Assembly (NCBI RefSeq): GCF_001953875.1
Contig: NZ_MQUR01000030.1
Span: 1-64,000, forward strand
From: Streptomyces amritsarensis
GTDB lineage: Bacteria; Actinomycetota; Actinomycetes; Streptomycetales; Streptomycetaceae
Direction: 5' to 3'
DNA length: 64,000 bases
The number at the start of each line of letters is the position of its first letter. Position 1 is the stretch's first letter. Shown here one piece after another: positions 25,568 through 34,771 of the stretch. The notes beneath the pieces were generated by a model that did not search any database, was not told the origin of the DNA, and worked only from the letters and a program-made list of their open reading frames with translations. The translations under genes were made by a program, and so were the position numbers.

Positions 25568-26750
25568 ACTCCGCTCCCGCTGGTCCGCCCTGGCGGCGGG
25601 CATCGAGGCGGCCACGCCGGCCGGCCGGGACCGGGCCGTGGACGCCCTACGGGCCCTCGCGATCCTCGGCGTGGTCCTCGGCCACTGGCTGGTCACCTCC
25701 CTGACCGCCGCCGACGGCGGCCTGCGCGGCACCAGCCCGCTCTCGCACATGCCCTGGCTGGCGCCGGTGTCCTGGGTGTTCCAGACGCTGGCCGTCTTCT
25801 TCCTCGTAGGCGGCCACGTCGCCGCCCTCGGGTACACCTCGGCCCGCGAGCGGGGCACCTCGTACGGAGCCTGGGTGGGGCAGCGGTTGGGCCGGCTGTT
25901 CCGCCCGGTCGCCGCGGTGCTCGTCCTCTGGACGGTGGTGGCGGGCGGGATGCTCGTCGGCGGGGCGGAGCTCGACACCGTGCGGACGCTGGTCAAGCTG
26001 GTTCTGTCTCCGCTGTGGTTCCTGCTGGTGTTCGCCGCGCTCACCGTCGCGACTCCGCTGGTGGCCCGGCTCAGCCCGGTGTGGCCGGCCGTCGTGGTGG
26101 CGGGTGTCGACGGGTGGCGTTTCGGGCTGGGCGGGCCGGAGTGGATCGGCTGGGCCAACGTGGCCGCCGGCTGGCTCGTTCCTTTCACGCTGGGTGCCGC
26201 GTGGTCGCGCGGGGCCCTCGCCCGGCGCGGACGGCTGCTGCTGCTGGTCGGCGGCGCCGCCACGGCCACCGCCACGCTGGTCCTGTGGGGCGGGTATCCC
26301 GCGTCCATGGTGGGCGTGCCGGGGGCGCCCGTCTCGAACCTCAACCCGCCGACGCTGGCCGCGGTCGCGTTCGGACTGGTCCAGTGCGGGCTGGCCCTGC
26401 TGGCCCGAGACCGGCTGGCCCGGCTCATGCGCAGGCCGTCGGCCTGGGCGAAGGCGGCGCTGGTGAACCTCTCCGCCATGACGGTCTTCCTGTGGCACCA
26501 GACCGCCATGATGGCCGTCACCGCCCTCGGGCTGCTGGTACCGGTCCGCCTGCCCGGCCTGCACACCCCGCCGGACTCGCTGGGCTGGACAGCGGCCCGG
26601 GTGGTGTGGCTGCCGGTGTTCGCCGCCTCGCTGGGGCTGTGCTGGGCGGCGTTCCGCACCCACGAACGGGCTCGCCGTTCGCGGCCGGCCGCGGTCACGG
26701 CCGCCCGCTGTGTTCCGCGCACTTCCGTCGAGGAGAAACTCCATGCCTAG
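25560..26750 (+). CDS. Acyltransferase family 3 membrane protein
   Basis: A 396-residue polytopic protein with about ten membrane helices. The N-terminal block RDRAVDALRALAILGVVLGHW carries the conserved Arg and His of acyltransferase-3 proteins (OafA/YrhL type), which O-acylate cell-surface sugars or lipids. FFLVGGHVAALGYTSARERG and VNLSAMTVFLWHQTAMMAVTAL are also typical. It overlaps the hydrolase gene upstream by eight bases and the kinase gene downstream by eight (ATGCCTAG), so acylation and deacylation of an envelope component could be paired and sensed by one unit. That link is inference. Confidence 0.8.
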   Translation: MRELRSRWSALAAGIEAATPAGRDRAVDALRALAILGVVLGHWLVTSLTAADGGLRGTSPLSHMPWLAPVSWVFQTLAVFFLVGGHVAALGYTSARERGTSYGAWVGQRLGRLFRPVAAVLVLWTVVAGGMLVGGAELDTVRTLVKLVLSPLWFLLVFAALTVATPLVARLSPVWPAVVVAGVDGWRFGLGGPEWIGWANVAAGWLVPFTLGAAWSRGALARRGRLLLLVGGAATATATLVLWGGYPASMVGVPGAPVSNLNPPTLAAVAFGLVQCGLALLARDRLARLMRRPSAWAKAALVNLSAMTVFLWHQTAMMAVTALGLLVPVRLPGLHTPPDSLGWTAARVVWLPVFAASLGLCWAAFRTHERARRSRPAAVTAARCVPRTSVEEKLHA

Positions 26751-28104
26751 GCTGACCGACGTGAACGAGCAGCGCGTGCCCACGGCCGAGCCGGAGCCCT
26801 CCGATGCCGCCAAGGGGGCGGCACCGGGACTGGCGTTGGCCCTGGAGCTGTTCACACTCCGGCGCGATCCCCTTCCCCGGATGGGCCGGCCGCGGTGGCT
26901 GGCCCGGCTGCCGCACGCGCTCGTCGGCTACGCGGCGGTGTTCTTCGGGTTCCTCACCACCGAGCAGCTCATGGACCACTACCACGTCAAAGGCGGACAG
27001 CCGCTGGCCGTCGCACTCCTGACGGCCCTGTCCATCTGGCTCGCGATGTTCCGCCCGATCGCCGCCTGGTGGCTGGGACTGCTCGCCGCGGGCTGGATCG
27101 GCTGGATGATCCACGGCCACGTCGGTCAGGGCCAGACATGGCCCTGGACACCCGGCGGGATCTTCGCGTTGGCCCCCGTGCTGCTGCTGGTAGCCCTCCG
27201 GGTGCCGCCCCGGGTGACCATATGGGTCGTCGGTCTTTCCGTCGCGCTCACCGGGGCGGCCGAGCTGGCCTTCCATCCGGACGGAAGCCAGATCTCCTCC
27301 ATCGGGGCCTCCGTCCTCTTCGGCTTCGTCGGGCTCCTCGGATACGCGCTGCGCGCCCTGCGGCTGGCCCGTGGCGAACTGGTCGAGCAGGAGACGCTCA
27401 CCGCCGAGGAGCGGGCCCGGCGCACCCTGCTGGAGGAGCGCAGCCGCATCGCCCGCGAGCTGCACGACGTCGTCGCCCACCACATGTCGGTGATCTCCAT
27501 CCAGGCGCAGGTCGCCCCGCACCTCGTCGACAACCCGTCGGAGGAGCTCAAGGAGAACCTGGCGGGCATCCGGGAGAACGCGCTGGAGGCCCTCACCGAG
27601 CTGCGCCGCGTACTGGGGGTGCTGCGCTCCGAACAGCCCGGTGGTCCGGCGGCCCCACAGCATCCGCAGCCGACCCTCGCCGAGTTGGAGGGCCTCGTGG
27701 ACAACGTCCGGGGGGCGGGGCTGGACGTCACCACGGAGGTCGCGGGCATCCGCCGGCCGCTGGCCCCCGGCGTGGAGCTCACCGCGTACCGGATCGTGCA
27801 GGAGGCGCTGAGCAACTGCCTGCGCCACGCTCCCGGTTCACAGGTGGAGGTCGGTGTCGCGTACGGTCCGCGCGAGCTGCACCTGTGCGTCGCCAACAGC
27901 GCGCCGACCCGGCCGGCCCCGCCTTCGCAGGGAGCGGGGCACGGGCTGCTGGGCATGCGGGAGCGGGCGGGCATGCTGGGAGGCGAGCTGGCCGCGGGCC
28001 CACGCCCCGACGGCGGGTACGAGGTCAGCGCCGTGCTCCCGATGGCTCCGCAGAACCCGCCCGCCCACACCGGCACGGGCACCGAGACGAAGAAGGCACC
28101 ATGA
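26743..28104 (+). CDS. NarL-type sensor histidine kinase, first of two
   Basis: A 453-residue kinase with four to five N-terminal membrane helices (about residues 60-215), a HisKA_3 dimerisation domain with phospho-accepting His241 in ARELHDVVAHHMSV, and a C-terminal ATPase domain (EALSNCLRHA; GHGLLGMRERAGML). It starts at ATG 26743, seven bases after GAGGAG and inside the acyltransferase stop region; its own stop overlaps the next ATG (ATGA). The sensor region and phosphotransfer block closely resemble those of the kinase at 28861, indicating duplication of the whole module. The signal is probably at the membrane. Confidence 0.9.
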   Translation: MPRLTDVNEQRVPTAEPEPSDAAKGAAPGLALALELFTLRRDPLPRMGRPRWLARLPHALVGYAAVFFGFLTTEQLMDHYHVKGGQPLAVALLTALSIWLAMFRPIAAWWLGLLAAGWIGWMIHGHVGQGQTWPWTPGGIFALAPVLLLVALRVPPRVTIWVVGLSVALTGAAELAFHPDGSQISSIGASVLFGFVGLLGYALRALRLARGELVEQETLTAEERARRTLLEERSRIARELHDVVAHHMSVISIQAQVAPHLVDNPSEELKENLAGIRENALEALTELRRVLGVLRSEQPGGPAAPQHPQPTLAELEGLVDNVRGAGLDVTTEVAGIRRPLAPGVELTAYRIVQEALSNCLRHAPGSQVEVGVAYGPRELHLCVANSAPTRPAPPSQGAGHGLLGMRERAGMLGGELAAGPRPDGGYEVSAVLPMAPQNPPAHTGTGTETKKAP

Positions 28105-28772
28105 GCACCCCGATCAAGGTGATGATCGCCGACGACCAGATGATGGTGCGGCAGGGCTTCACCGTGCTTCTCAACGCCCAGCCCGACATAGAGGTCGTGG
28201 GGCAGGCGGTGGACGGGGCGGACGCCGTCGCGAAGGCCTCCGAGCTGGCCCCGGACGTGGTGCTCATGGACATCCGCATGCCGGGCATGGGCGGTATCGA
28301 GGCCACCTCGGTGATCACCCGTGTTCCCGACGCCGCGGTGAAGGTGCTCGTCCTGACCACTTTCGATCTCGACGAGTACGTCTACGAGGCGCTGCGGGCC
28401 GGAGCCTCCGGGTTCCTGCTGAAGGACGCCTCCGCGGACCAGCTCGCGGAGGCGGTACGGGTGGTGGCGGCCGGTGAGGCGCTGCTGTCGCCGAACATCA
28501 CGAAGCGGCTGATCACGGAGTTCTCCCGGCTGGGGGCGCCGCGCGCGCCGTCGCGGGCCCGGATCGACGTGCTGACCGAGCGGGAGACCGAGGTGCTGTC
28601 GCTGATCGCCCAGGGCCTGTCGAACGCGGAGATCTCCGCGCACCTGGTCCTGGCCGAGCAGACCGTGAAGACCCATGTGAGCCGGATCCTGGTGAAGCTC
28701 GGCCTGCGGGACCGCACGCAGGCCGCGGTGTTCGCGTACGAGAGCGGTCTGATCCGTCCGGCGGGCTACTGA
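28101..28772 (+). CDS. LuxR/NarL-type response regulator, first of two
   Basis: A 223-residue regulator: receiver domain with acidic pocket IADDQ, phospho-acceptor Asp57 in VVLMDIRMPG, switch Thr in VLTTFDLDEYV and Lys in FLLKDAS; then a C-terminal LuxR helix-turn-helix (LTERETEVLSLIAQGLSNAE, ending KTHVSRILVKLGLRD). It is coupled by ATGA to its partner kinase and is the last gene of the hydrolase-acyltransferase-kinase-regulator unit. It shares long identical blocks with the regulator at 30195. Confidence 0.92.
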   Translation: MSTPIKVMIADDQMMVRQGFTVLLNAQPDIEVVGQAVDGADAVAKASELAPDVVLMDIRMPGMGGIEATSVITRVPDAAVKVLVLTTFDLDEYVYEALRAGASGFLLKDASADQLAEAVRVVAAGEALLSPNITKRLITEFSRLGAPRAPSRARIDVLTERETEVLSLIAQGLSNAEISAHLVLAEQTVKTHVSRILVKLGLRDRTQAAVFAYESGLIRPAGY

Positions 28773-28860
28773 CGGGCCGGTGTAGTACTTGAGAGGGACC
28801 CGGGGAAATCCCCATCAGCGGCGACGCGGACGAAGAGGCTGCAGACCTACGGTGGTGCGT

Positions 28861-30198
28861 ATGACCGAGACGACCACCGGGGGGACAGCCCGGACGCCTG
28901 AATTCCGACTGGCATCGGAGGTGATCGCGACCCTGCGCCAGGACCTCCTCACCGATGCCTTCGCCTACCGGCCGCTGCCGCTGGCGGGGGCCCCGGACGG
29001 CTTCTCGCGACGGCTCCCCAAGGGGATACGGCGGTATGCGCCGTGGCGGCAGCACGCGGCGGTGGGAGCCCTGGCCTTCCTCGCCGTGCTCTTCACCATC
29101 GACGGGCAGGCAAGCTACCTGGGTGATCTTGGCCAGCTCGTCATGGGGCTGATAGCCGCTGTTCCCGTCCTGATGACGCTGGTGCGGCCGGTGGGCGCGT
29201 GGTGGGCGGCCGTCGCGATGACGGTGGTCCTGGCCGCCCTCGGCGGGGGCGTCAGCTGGCCCTGGACCCCGGGCGCCTTCTTCTCCTACATCGTCGTCCT
29301 GTTCCTCGTCGCGCTGCGGACCGGGCCCCGGGTCGCGGCGTGGATGTGGGCGCTGACCCTCGCGCTGGGAGCCGCGATCTCCACGGTGTTCACCGGCGAG
29401 TGGGGGTCGAACGCGCCGGAGATGGCGGTGACCTCGGCCTTCGCCCTCGTGATCGCCGGCAGCATCCAGATACGCCGGCACGCCAAGGCGGAGGTGAGCG
29501 CACAGCAGGAGGTCACGGCCGTCGAGCGGGACAAGCGGACGCTGCTGGAGGAGCGGACGACGATCGCGCGGGAGCTGCACGACGTGGTGGCGCACCACAT
29601 GTCGGTGGTGGCGATCCAGGCGGAGGCCGCTCCCTACCGGGTGAAGAACCCGCCGCCGGAGCTGGAGGCGGCGTTCGTCACCATCCGGGAGAACGCCGTG
29701 GCGGCCCTGACGGAGCTGCGGCGGGTCCTGGGGGTGGTGCGCTCCGCGGACTACGAGGCGCCGGACGCCCCGCAGCCGACGCTGGCCTCGCTGGACGGGC
29801 TGCTGGCCAATGTGCGCGAGGCCGGACTGAGTGTGGAGAAGACGGTCACGGGCGCGGTGCGTGAGCTGCCGCAGGGTGTGGAGCTGTCGGCGTACCGGAT
29901 TATTCAGGAGGCCCTGAGCAACACCCTGCGGCACGCCCCGGGTGCGGCGGCCGGGGTGGAGGTGTCGTACGTCCTGGGCGGCCTGGGGATACGTGTCGTG
30001 AACGAGGCGCCGACCGGGGATGTGCGGCCCTCGCCGGGGGCCGGCCACGGCATCACCGGGATGCGGGAGCGGGTGGCCATGCTGGAGGGGGAGATGACGG
30101 CCGCGCGGACGGAGTCCGGCGGGTACGAGGTCGCGGTGTTCATTCCGGTGCGCAACCGTCCCGAGCCGGTGCCCGAGCCGCAGGAGGGGACGGCATGA
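28861..30198 (+). CDS. NarL-type sensor histidine kinase, second of two
   Basis: A 445-residue paralogue of the preceding kinase: the same membrane region, including the shared WPWTPG turn, His240 in ARELHDVVAHHMSV, and an ATPase domain (EALSNTLRHA; GHGITGMRERVAMLEG). The ATG at 28861 lacks a strong ribosome site; the frame is open further upstream (GTG 28789), but those residues are unlike the paralogue. It lies 88 bases after the first pair, enough for its own promoter, and overlaps its regulator by ATGA. It probably senses a related membrane signal. Confidence 0.88.
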   Translation: MTETTTGGTARTPEFRLASEVIATLRQDLLTDAFAYRPLPLAGAPDGFSRRLPKGIRRYAPWRQHAAVGALAFLAVLFTIDGQASYLGDLGQLVMGLIAAVPVLMTLVRPVGAWWAAVAMTVVLAALGGGVSWPWTPGAFFSYIVVLFLVALRTGPRVAAWMWALTLALGAAISTVFTGEWGSNAPEMAVTSAFALVIAGSIQIRRHAKAEVSAQQEVTAVERDKRTLLEERTTIARELHDVVAHHMSVVAIQAEAAPYRVKNPPPELEAAFVTIRENAVAALTELRRVLGVVRSADYEAPDAPQPTLASLDGLLANVREAGLSVEKTVTGAVRELPQGVELSAYRIIQEALSNTLRHAPGAAAGVEVSYVLGGLGIRVVNEAPTGDVRPSPGAGHGITGMRERVAMLEGEMTAARTESGGYEVAVFIPVRNRPEPVPEPQEGTA

Positions 30199-30854
30199 CG
30201 ATCAGGGTGCTGATCGTCGACGACCAGATGATGGTCCGCGAGGGGTTCTCGGTTCTGCTGAACGCCATGGACGGCATCGAGGTGGTGGGCGAGGCGGTCG
30301 ACGGCCGGGAGGCCATCGCGCAGGTGGCGGCGCTGCGGCCGGACGTGGTGCTGATGGACATCCGGATGCCTGTGATGAACGGCTTGGAGGCGACGCGGGA
30401 GATCGTGGCGGCGGACACGGACGCGAAGGTGCTGGTCCTGACGACCTTCGATCTCGACGAGTACGTGTACCAGGCGTTGCGGGCGGGGGCGTCCGGGTTC
30501 CTGCTGAAGGATGCCTCGGCCCGTCAGCTGGCCGACGGCGTACGGGTGGTGGCGGCCGGGGAGGCTCTGCTGGCACCGTCGGTGACCAAGCGGCTGATAG
30601 CGGAGTTCTCGAAGATCTCCGAGGCGCGCAAGCTCGCGGATCCGGCGGGGGTCGGCGAGCTGACGGAGCGGGAGACGGAGGTGCTGATCCTCATCGCGCA
30701 GGGCCTGTCGAACGCGGAGATGGCCGACCGGCTGATCGTCGCGGAGTCCACGATCAAGACCCATGTGAGCCGGATCCTGGTGAAGCTGGGCCTGCGGGAC
30801 CGGACGCAGGCGGCGGTGTTCGCCTACGAGACCCGCCTGGTGACACCGGCCTGA
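30195..30854 (+). CDS. LuxR/NarL-type response regulator, second of two
   Basis: A 219-residue response regulator with phospho-acceptor Asp55 in VVLMDIRMPV, receiver signature VLTTFDLDEYVYQAL and a LuxR-type output domain ending KTHVSRILVKLGLRDRTQ, shared with the regulator at 28101. Nearly identical recognition helices suggest overlapping or shared target promoters, with possible cross-regulation between the two systems. It is coupled to its kinase by ATGA, and the P450 gene follows after 29 bases, so read-through is possible. Confidence 0.92.
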   Translation: MTIRVLIVDDQMMVREGFSVLLNAMDGIEVVGEAVDGREAIAQVAALRPDVVLMDIRMPVMNGLEATREIVAADTDAKVLVLTTFDLDEYVYQALRAGASGFLLKDASARQLADGVRVVAAGEALLAPSVTKRLIAEFSKISEARKLADPAGVGELTERETEVLILIAQGLSNAEMADRLIVAESTIKTHVSRILVKLGLRDRTQAAVFAYETRLVTPA

Positions 30855-30883
30855 TCCGCAGGCGGAGCGCTTACTCTGCGGGG

Positions 30884-32092
30884 ATGGGCTTTGATCCGTG
30901 GGATGCCGCGTTCGTCGCCGATCCGTACCCGGCCTACCGGGAGTTGAGGGAGCGGGGGCGGGCCATCTGGTGGGATGCCACCGGGCAGTGGCTGGTGCCG
31001 CACTACGCCGATGTGAGCGCGCTGCTGCGGGACCGGCGGCTGGGTCGGACGTATCTCCACCGGTTCACGCACGAGGAGTTCGGGCGGCAGGCGCCGCCGC
31101 CGGAGCACGAGCCGTTCCACCTGCTCAACAACAACGGCCTGCTGGATCTGGAGGATCCGGCGCACGCGCGGGTGCGCCGGCTGGTGGCGAAGGCCTTCAC
31201 CCCGCGGACGGTGGAGCGGCTGGTGCCGGCCGTGCAGCGGATGGCCGGGGAGCTGGTGGCACGGCTGCTCGCGGACGGCGGCGGGGACCTGCTCGCCACG
31301 GTCGCCGAACCCCTGCCGGTGGCCGTGATCGCGGAGCTGCTGGGTGTGCCCGAGTCGGACCGGGGGCTGTTGCGGCCCTGGTCGGCGGACATCTGCGGGA
31401 TGTTCGAGCTCCGGCCGGACGAGGAGACCGCGCGGCGGGCGGTGCGGGCGAGCATCGACTTCAGCGCGTACCTGCGGGAGCTGATCGCCGAGCGGCGCAC
31501 GCGCCCCGGCGAGGACCTGGTCTCGGGGCTGATCGCCGCTCACGACGACGAGGGGCGGCTCAGCGAACAGGAGATGATCTCCACGTGCGTCCTCCTGCTG
31601 AACGCCGGGCACGAGGCCACCGTGAACACCACGGTCAACGGGTGGTGGGCGCTGTTCCGCAACCCCGACCAGCTCGCCGCGCTCCGCGCCGGCCGCGACG
31701 CCGAAAAGTTGTCCACAGCTGTGGATGAACTCATGCGGTACGACACTCCCCTGCAGATGTTCGAGCGCTGGGTGCTCGACGACATCCGCGTCGGCGACAC
31801 CGACATCCCCCGCGGGGCCGAGGTCGCGCTGCTCTTCGGATCAGCGAACCGGGATCCCGCCCGCTTCGAGGACCCCGACCGCCTGGACCTCGCACGGGCC
31901 GACAATCCGCACCTGACCTTCGGGGCGGGGATCCACTACTGCCTGGGGGCGCCGCTGGCGCGGCGGGAGCTGGAGGCCTCGTTCGGGGCGCTGCTGGCGG
32001 AAGGCGTTCCGCCACTGCGGCTCGTCGAGGAGCCGCAGTGGCAGGACGGCTACGTCATCCGCGGCCTGAAGCGCCTGCTCGTGGAGTTCTAG
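30884..32092 (+). CDS. Cytochrome P450 (CYP107-like)
   Basis: A 402-residue soluble bacterial P450. Diagnostic motifs are the I-helix LNAGHEATVNT, the K-helix ExxR (ELMR in VDELMRYDTPLQM), and the heme loop FGAGIHYCLGAPLAR with thiolate Cys353. Length and motifs fit actinobacterial class I P450s of the CYP107/105 type, which hydroxylate secondary metabolites or xenobiotics with electrons from ferredoxin. No ferredoxin gene is adjacent. It begins at ATG 30884, 29 bases after the second response regulator, and may share its transcript. Substrate unknown. Confidence 0.92.
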   Translation: MGFDPWDAAFVADPYPAYRELRERGRAIWWDATGQWLVPHYADVSALLRDRRLGRTYLHRFTHEEFGRQAPPPEHEPFHLLNNNGLLDLEDPAHARVRRLVAKAFTPRTVERLVPAVQRMAGELVARLLADGGGDLLATVAEPLPVAVIAELLGVPESDRGLLRPWSADICGMFELRPDEETARRAVRASIDFSAYLRELIAERRTRPGEDLVSGLIAAHDDEGRLSEQEMISTCVLLLNAGHEATVNTTVNGWWALFRNPDQLAALRAGRDAEKLSTAVDELMRYDTPLQMFERWVLDDIRVGDTDIPRGAEVALLFGSANRDPARFEDPDRLDLARADNPHLTFGAGIHYCLGAPLARRELEASFGALLAEGVPPLRLVEEPQWQDGYVIRGLKRLLVEF

Positions 32093-32108
32093 GCCGGTTG
32101 GGCCGCCG

Positions 32109-32171
32109 CCCCCTTTCCGGGTCCCCTTTTGTCCCCATTTCGGGTCCCCATTTCGGGTCCCCTTTCCGGGT
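32109..32171. repeat. 13-bp tandem repeat in the P450/DAGK-like convergent gap
   Basis: About five imperfect copies of a 13-base unit (CCCCATTTCGGGT or CCCCTTTCCGGGT) fill most of the 114-bp gap between two convergent genes. Each unit has self-complementary ends (CCC...GGG), so the transcript from either side could form small hairpins, which may help termination. Confidence 0.65.
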
Positions 32172-32206
32172 TCAGGCGGTCCTGTCGCGGCGGTGCAGGG
32201 CGGCCG

Positions 32207-33067
32207 TCACCGGGGCAGGGTGAGCGTCCATGCCCCGGGGCGCAGCGTCCACGTACGGCGGCGTACGGGACCGGCCATCGCGCCGTCGGCGCGGTAGCGG
32301 AAGTCCGCGCCGGACACCGTCACCGTCTTCGCCCGGGCCGTCACCGTCGAGCCGCCGAAGCCGCCTCCCGTGCGCACCGAGACCTCCGCCGGCTCGCCGT
32401 CGCCCCGCGTGCGCACCGAGACGTCCGCCACGGGCTGGTCCACATCGGCCAGCAGGACCCCGTCGGCCTCGACCCGCAGCCTGTGGTGCCCGCCGCCCAC
32501 CCCGCCCGCCGCCGCCACCGGCCGGACCAGGGTCCGCACCAGCGAGCGGTACGTGCTCCACACCGACGGCCCGGCCGGCCTGGGGACCCGCTCCGGCCCC
32601 CGCAGCGGCGGGATCCGCAACGCGCCCAGCACCACCCCGTCGCTGTCGTCGACCAGCAGGTCGCACGTGCGGACCGAACCGTCGAGCACCGCCCGGGCCG
32701 CCGAGACGGCGGACTGGGGCACCCCCAGCGACCTCGCCAGCGCCAGGGACCCCACCGGCCCCACCGGAACCAGCGCCAGCGTGCTCTCGCCGAGCCCCCG
32801 CTCCCGGTGCAGCAGCCCTACGGCCCGCACCAGGGCCCGGTCGTCGCCCACGACCACCGGCTGCCGATGGCCCCGGCGGGCGAGCGCCCGCGCAAACTCC
32901 TCCTGCGAATCCGGGAGGCAGATCTTCGCCGCCGCCCCCGCTGACAACACATCTTTCGCGATCCGCACGGACTCGCCGTCAAGACGGCGGGCGACCGGGT
33001 CGACGAGCACCAGCAGACCGCCTACCGGCGCGCCCGCTTCGCTCATGGTGGGCTCTGGAGCCGACAC
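32207..33067 (-). CDS. Diacylglycerol-kinase-like protein with degenerate catalytic motif
   Basis: A 286-residue protein with the two-domain layout of lipid kinases (DAGK/YegS/sphingosine-kinase): an N-terminal Rossmann-like half (LLVLVDPVARR; AKICLP; PVVVGDDRALVRAVGLL; LALVPVGPVGSLALARSLGV) and a beta-rich C-terminal half. The GGDG nucleotide motif reads VGDDRA, and the GTGNDFAR block reads VGPVGSLALARS, so phosphoryl transfer is doubtful. The GTG at 33067 has AAGGA five bases upstream; ATG 33046 is an alternative. It is divergent from purA. Family assignment rests on layout and is moderate. Confidence 0.55.
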   Translation of the reverse strand: MSAPEPTMSEAGAPVGGLLVLVDPVARRLDGESVRIAKDVLSAGAAAKICLPDSQEEFARALARRGHRQPVVVGDDRALVRAVGLLHRERGLGESTLALVPVGPVGSLALARSLGVPQSAVSAARAVLDGSVRTCDLLVDDSDGVVLGALRIPPLRGPERVPRPAGPSVWSTYRSLVRTLVRPVAAAGGVGGGHHRLRVEADGVLLADVDQPVADVSVRTRGDGEPAEVSVRTGGGFGGSTVTARAKTVTVSGADFRYRADGAMAGPVRRRTWTLRPGAWTLTLPR

Positions 33068-33102
33068 CTCGGTCCTTCCTCGGGTAGCATCTTTGTGCAA
33101 GA

Positions 33103-33128
33103 GGCCCTTGCGCTATTGCGCCAGGGCC
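33103..33128. promoter_or_regulatory. 11-bp hairpin in the purA upstream region
   Basis: GGCCCTTGCGC (33103-33113) and GCGCCAGGGCC (33118-33128) pair over 11 positions, including one G-T/G-U wobble, around a TATT loop. It lies between the divergent DAGK-like and purA starts, 100 bases before purA. It may be an operator or a structured 5' leader; no known purine riboswitch core was recognised. Confidence 0.5.
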
Positions 33129-33228
33129 TTCGTCTATTCCGGGGCAACCCGTCCGACGGCTCAGCCCGCGTACATCGTCGTACGCCCCCTGACCTTGGAC
33201 ATGCCCCATCCGGAAGAGGTGTACGCCT

Positions 33229-34512
33229 GTGCCCGCTCTTGTGCTGCTCGGAGCTCAGTGGGGTGACGAGGGCAAGGGAAAGGCCACCGACCTGCTCGGT
33301 GGATCCGTTGACTATGTAGTGCGCTACCAGGGTGGCAACAACGCCGGCCACACGGTCGTCGTCGGCGACCAGAAGTACGCGCTGCACCTTCTCCCTTCCG
33401 GCATCCTCTCCCCCGGATGCACCCCGGTCATCGGTAACGGCGTCGTCGTCGACCCGGCCGTCCTGCTCTCCGAGCTGCGCGGTCTGAACGAGCGCGGCAT
33501 CGACACCTCCAAGCTGCTCATCAGCGGCAACGCCCACCTGATCACGCCGTACAACGTCACCCTCGACAAGGTCGGCGAGCGGTTCCTCGGCAAGCGCAAG
33601 ATCGGTACGACCGGCCGCGGCATCGGCCCGACGTACGCGGACAAGATCAACCGCATCGGCATCCGCGTCCAGGACCTCTACGACGAGTCGATCCTCACCC
33701 AGAAGGTCGAAGCGGCCCTCGAGGGCAAGAACCAGCTCCTCGCGAAGCTCTACAACCGCCGCGCGATCGACGCCGCCGCGATCGTGGAGGAGATGCTCCA
33801 GTACGCGGAGCAGATCAAGCCGTACGTCGCCGACACCACCCTGATCCTCAACAACGCGCTGGACGAGGACAAGGTCGTGCTCTTCGAGGGCGGCCAGGGC
33901 ACCCTGCTCGACGTCGACCACGGCACCTACCCCTTCGTCACCTCGTCGAACCCGACCGCGGGCGGCGCCTGCACCGGCACCGGCGTCGGCCCGACGAAGA
34001 TCAGCCGTGTCATCGGCATCCTCAAGGCCTACACCACCCGTGTCGGCGCGGGCCCGTTCCCGACCGAGCTGTTCGACCAGGACGGCGAGGACCTGCGCCG
34101 CATCGGCGGCGAGCGCGGTGTGACCACCGGCCGCGACCGTCGCTGCGGCTGGTTCGACGCGCCGATCGCACGTTACGCCACCCGCGTGAACGGTCTCACC
34201 GACTTCTTCCTCACCAAGCTGGACGTGCTGACCGGCTGGGAGCAGATCCCGGTGTGCGTCGCGTACGAGATCGACGGCAAGCGCGTCGAGGAGCTGCCCT
34301 ACTCGCAGACCGACTTCCACCACGCCAAGCCGATCTACGAATACCTCCCCGGCTGGTCCGAGGACATCACCAAGGCCAAGACCTTCGAGGACCTGCCGGC
34401 GAACGCCCAGGCCTACGTCAAGGCCCTGGAGGAGATGTCGGGCGCCCCGATCTCCGCGATCGGCGTCGGCCCCGGCCGCACCGAGACGATCGAGATCAAC
34501 TCGTTCCTGTAG
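33229..34512 (+). CDS. purA: Adenylosuccinate synthetase
   Basis: PurA condenses IMP and aspartate with GTP hydrolysis to give adenylosuccinate, the committed step to AMP. The 427-residue protein shows the N-terminal [17 protein letters not shown] signature (catalytic Asp and GTP loop), NAGHTVV with the catalytic His, the IMP-binding [11 protein letters not shown], and the GTP-binding [12 protein letters not shown]. Initiation is at GTG 33229 with GAAGAGG nine bases before it. It is monocistronic: a strong hairpin terminator follows at 34534-34562. Confidence 0.97.
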   Translation: MPALVLLGAQWGDEGKGKATDLLGGSVDYVVRYQGGNNAGHTVVVGDQKYALHLLPSGILSPGCTPVIGNGVVVDPAVLLSELRGLNERGIDTSKLLISGNAHLITPYNVTLDKVGERFLGKRKIGTTGRGIGPTYADKINRIGIRVQDLYDESILTQKVEAALEGKNQLLAKLYNRRAIDAAAIVEEMLQYAEQIKPYVADTTLILNNALDEDKVVLFEGGQGTLLDVDHGTYPFVTSSNPTAGGACTGTGVGPTKISRVIGILKAYTTRVGAGPFPTELFDQDGEDLRRIGGERGVTTGRDRRCGWFDAPIARYATRVNGLTDFFLTKLDVLTGWEQIPVCVAYEIDGKRVEELPYSQTDFHHAKPIYEYLPGWSEDITKAKTFEDLPANAQAYVKALEEMSGAPISAIGVGPGRTETIEINSFL

Positions 34513-34533
34513 GCAGCACACGCACCACCCGAG

Positions 34534-34562
34534 GGGCGGGACGCGCACGGCGCATCCCGCCC
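34534..34562 (+). terminator. Hairpin terminator after purA
   Basis: GGGCGGGA (34534-34541) and TCCCGCCC (34555-34562) form a perfect 8-bp GC stem around 13 bases, starting 22 bases after the purA stop. There is no T-run, as is usual in high-GC actinobacteria. The remaining 210 bases to the next gene hold no supported ORF. Confidence 0.7.
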
Positions 34563-34771
34563 TTCGGGCTGTCCGGGGGGCGCAACACTCCGGCTGTCCA
34601 CAGCTCCCGAGCAGGTCACGGGGGCCTCCGCCTTCTCGGGTAGGCGGCCGGACCCCGTCACCGCCGGGCCCGAGCCGTCTCGGGGGGCGCGGTCCAGGGG
34701 GGCGGAAATATGATGGGCACGTCCTTTCCACGGCGGAAGCAGGGACGGATGCACCATCGTCGGAGCCTTCG

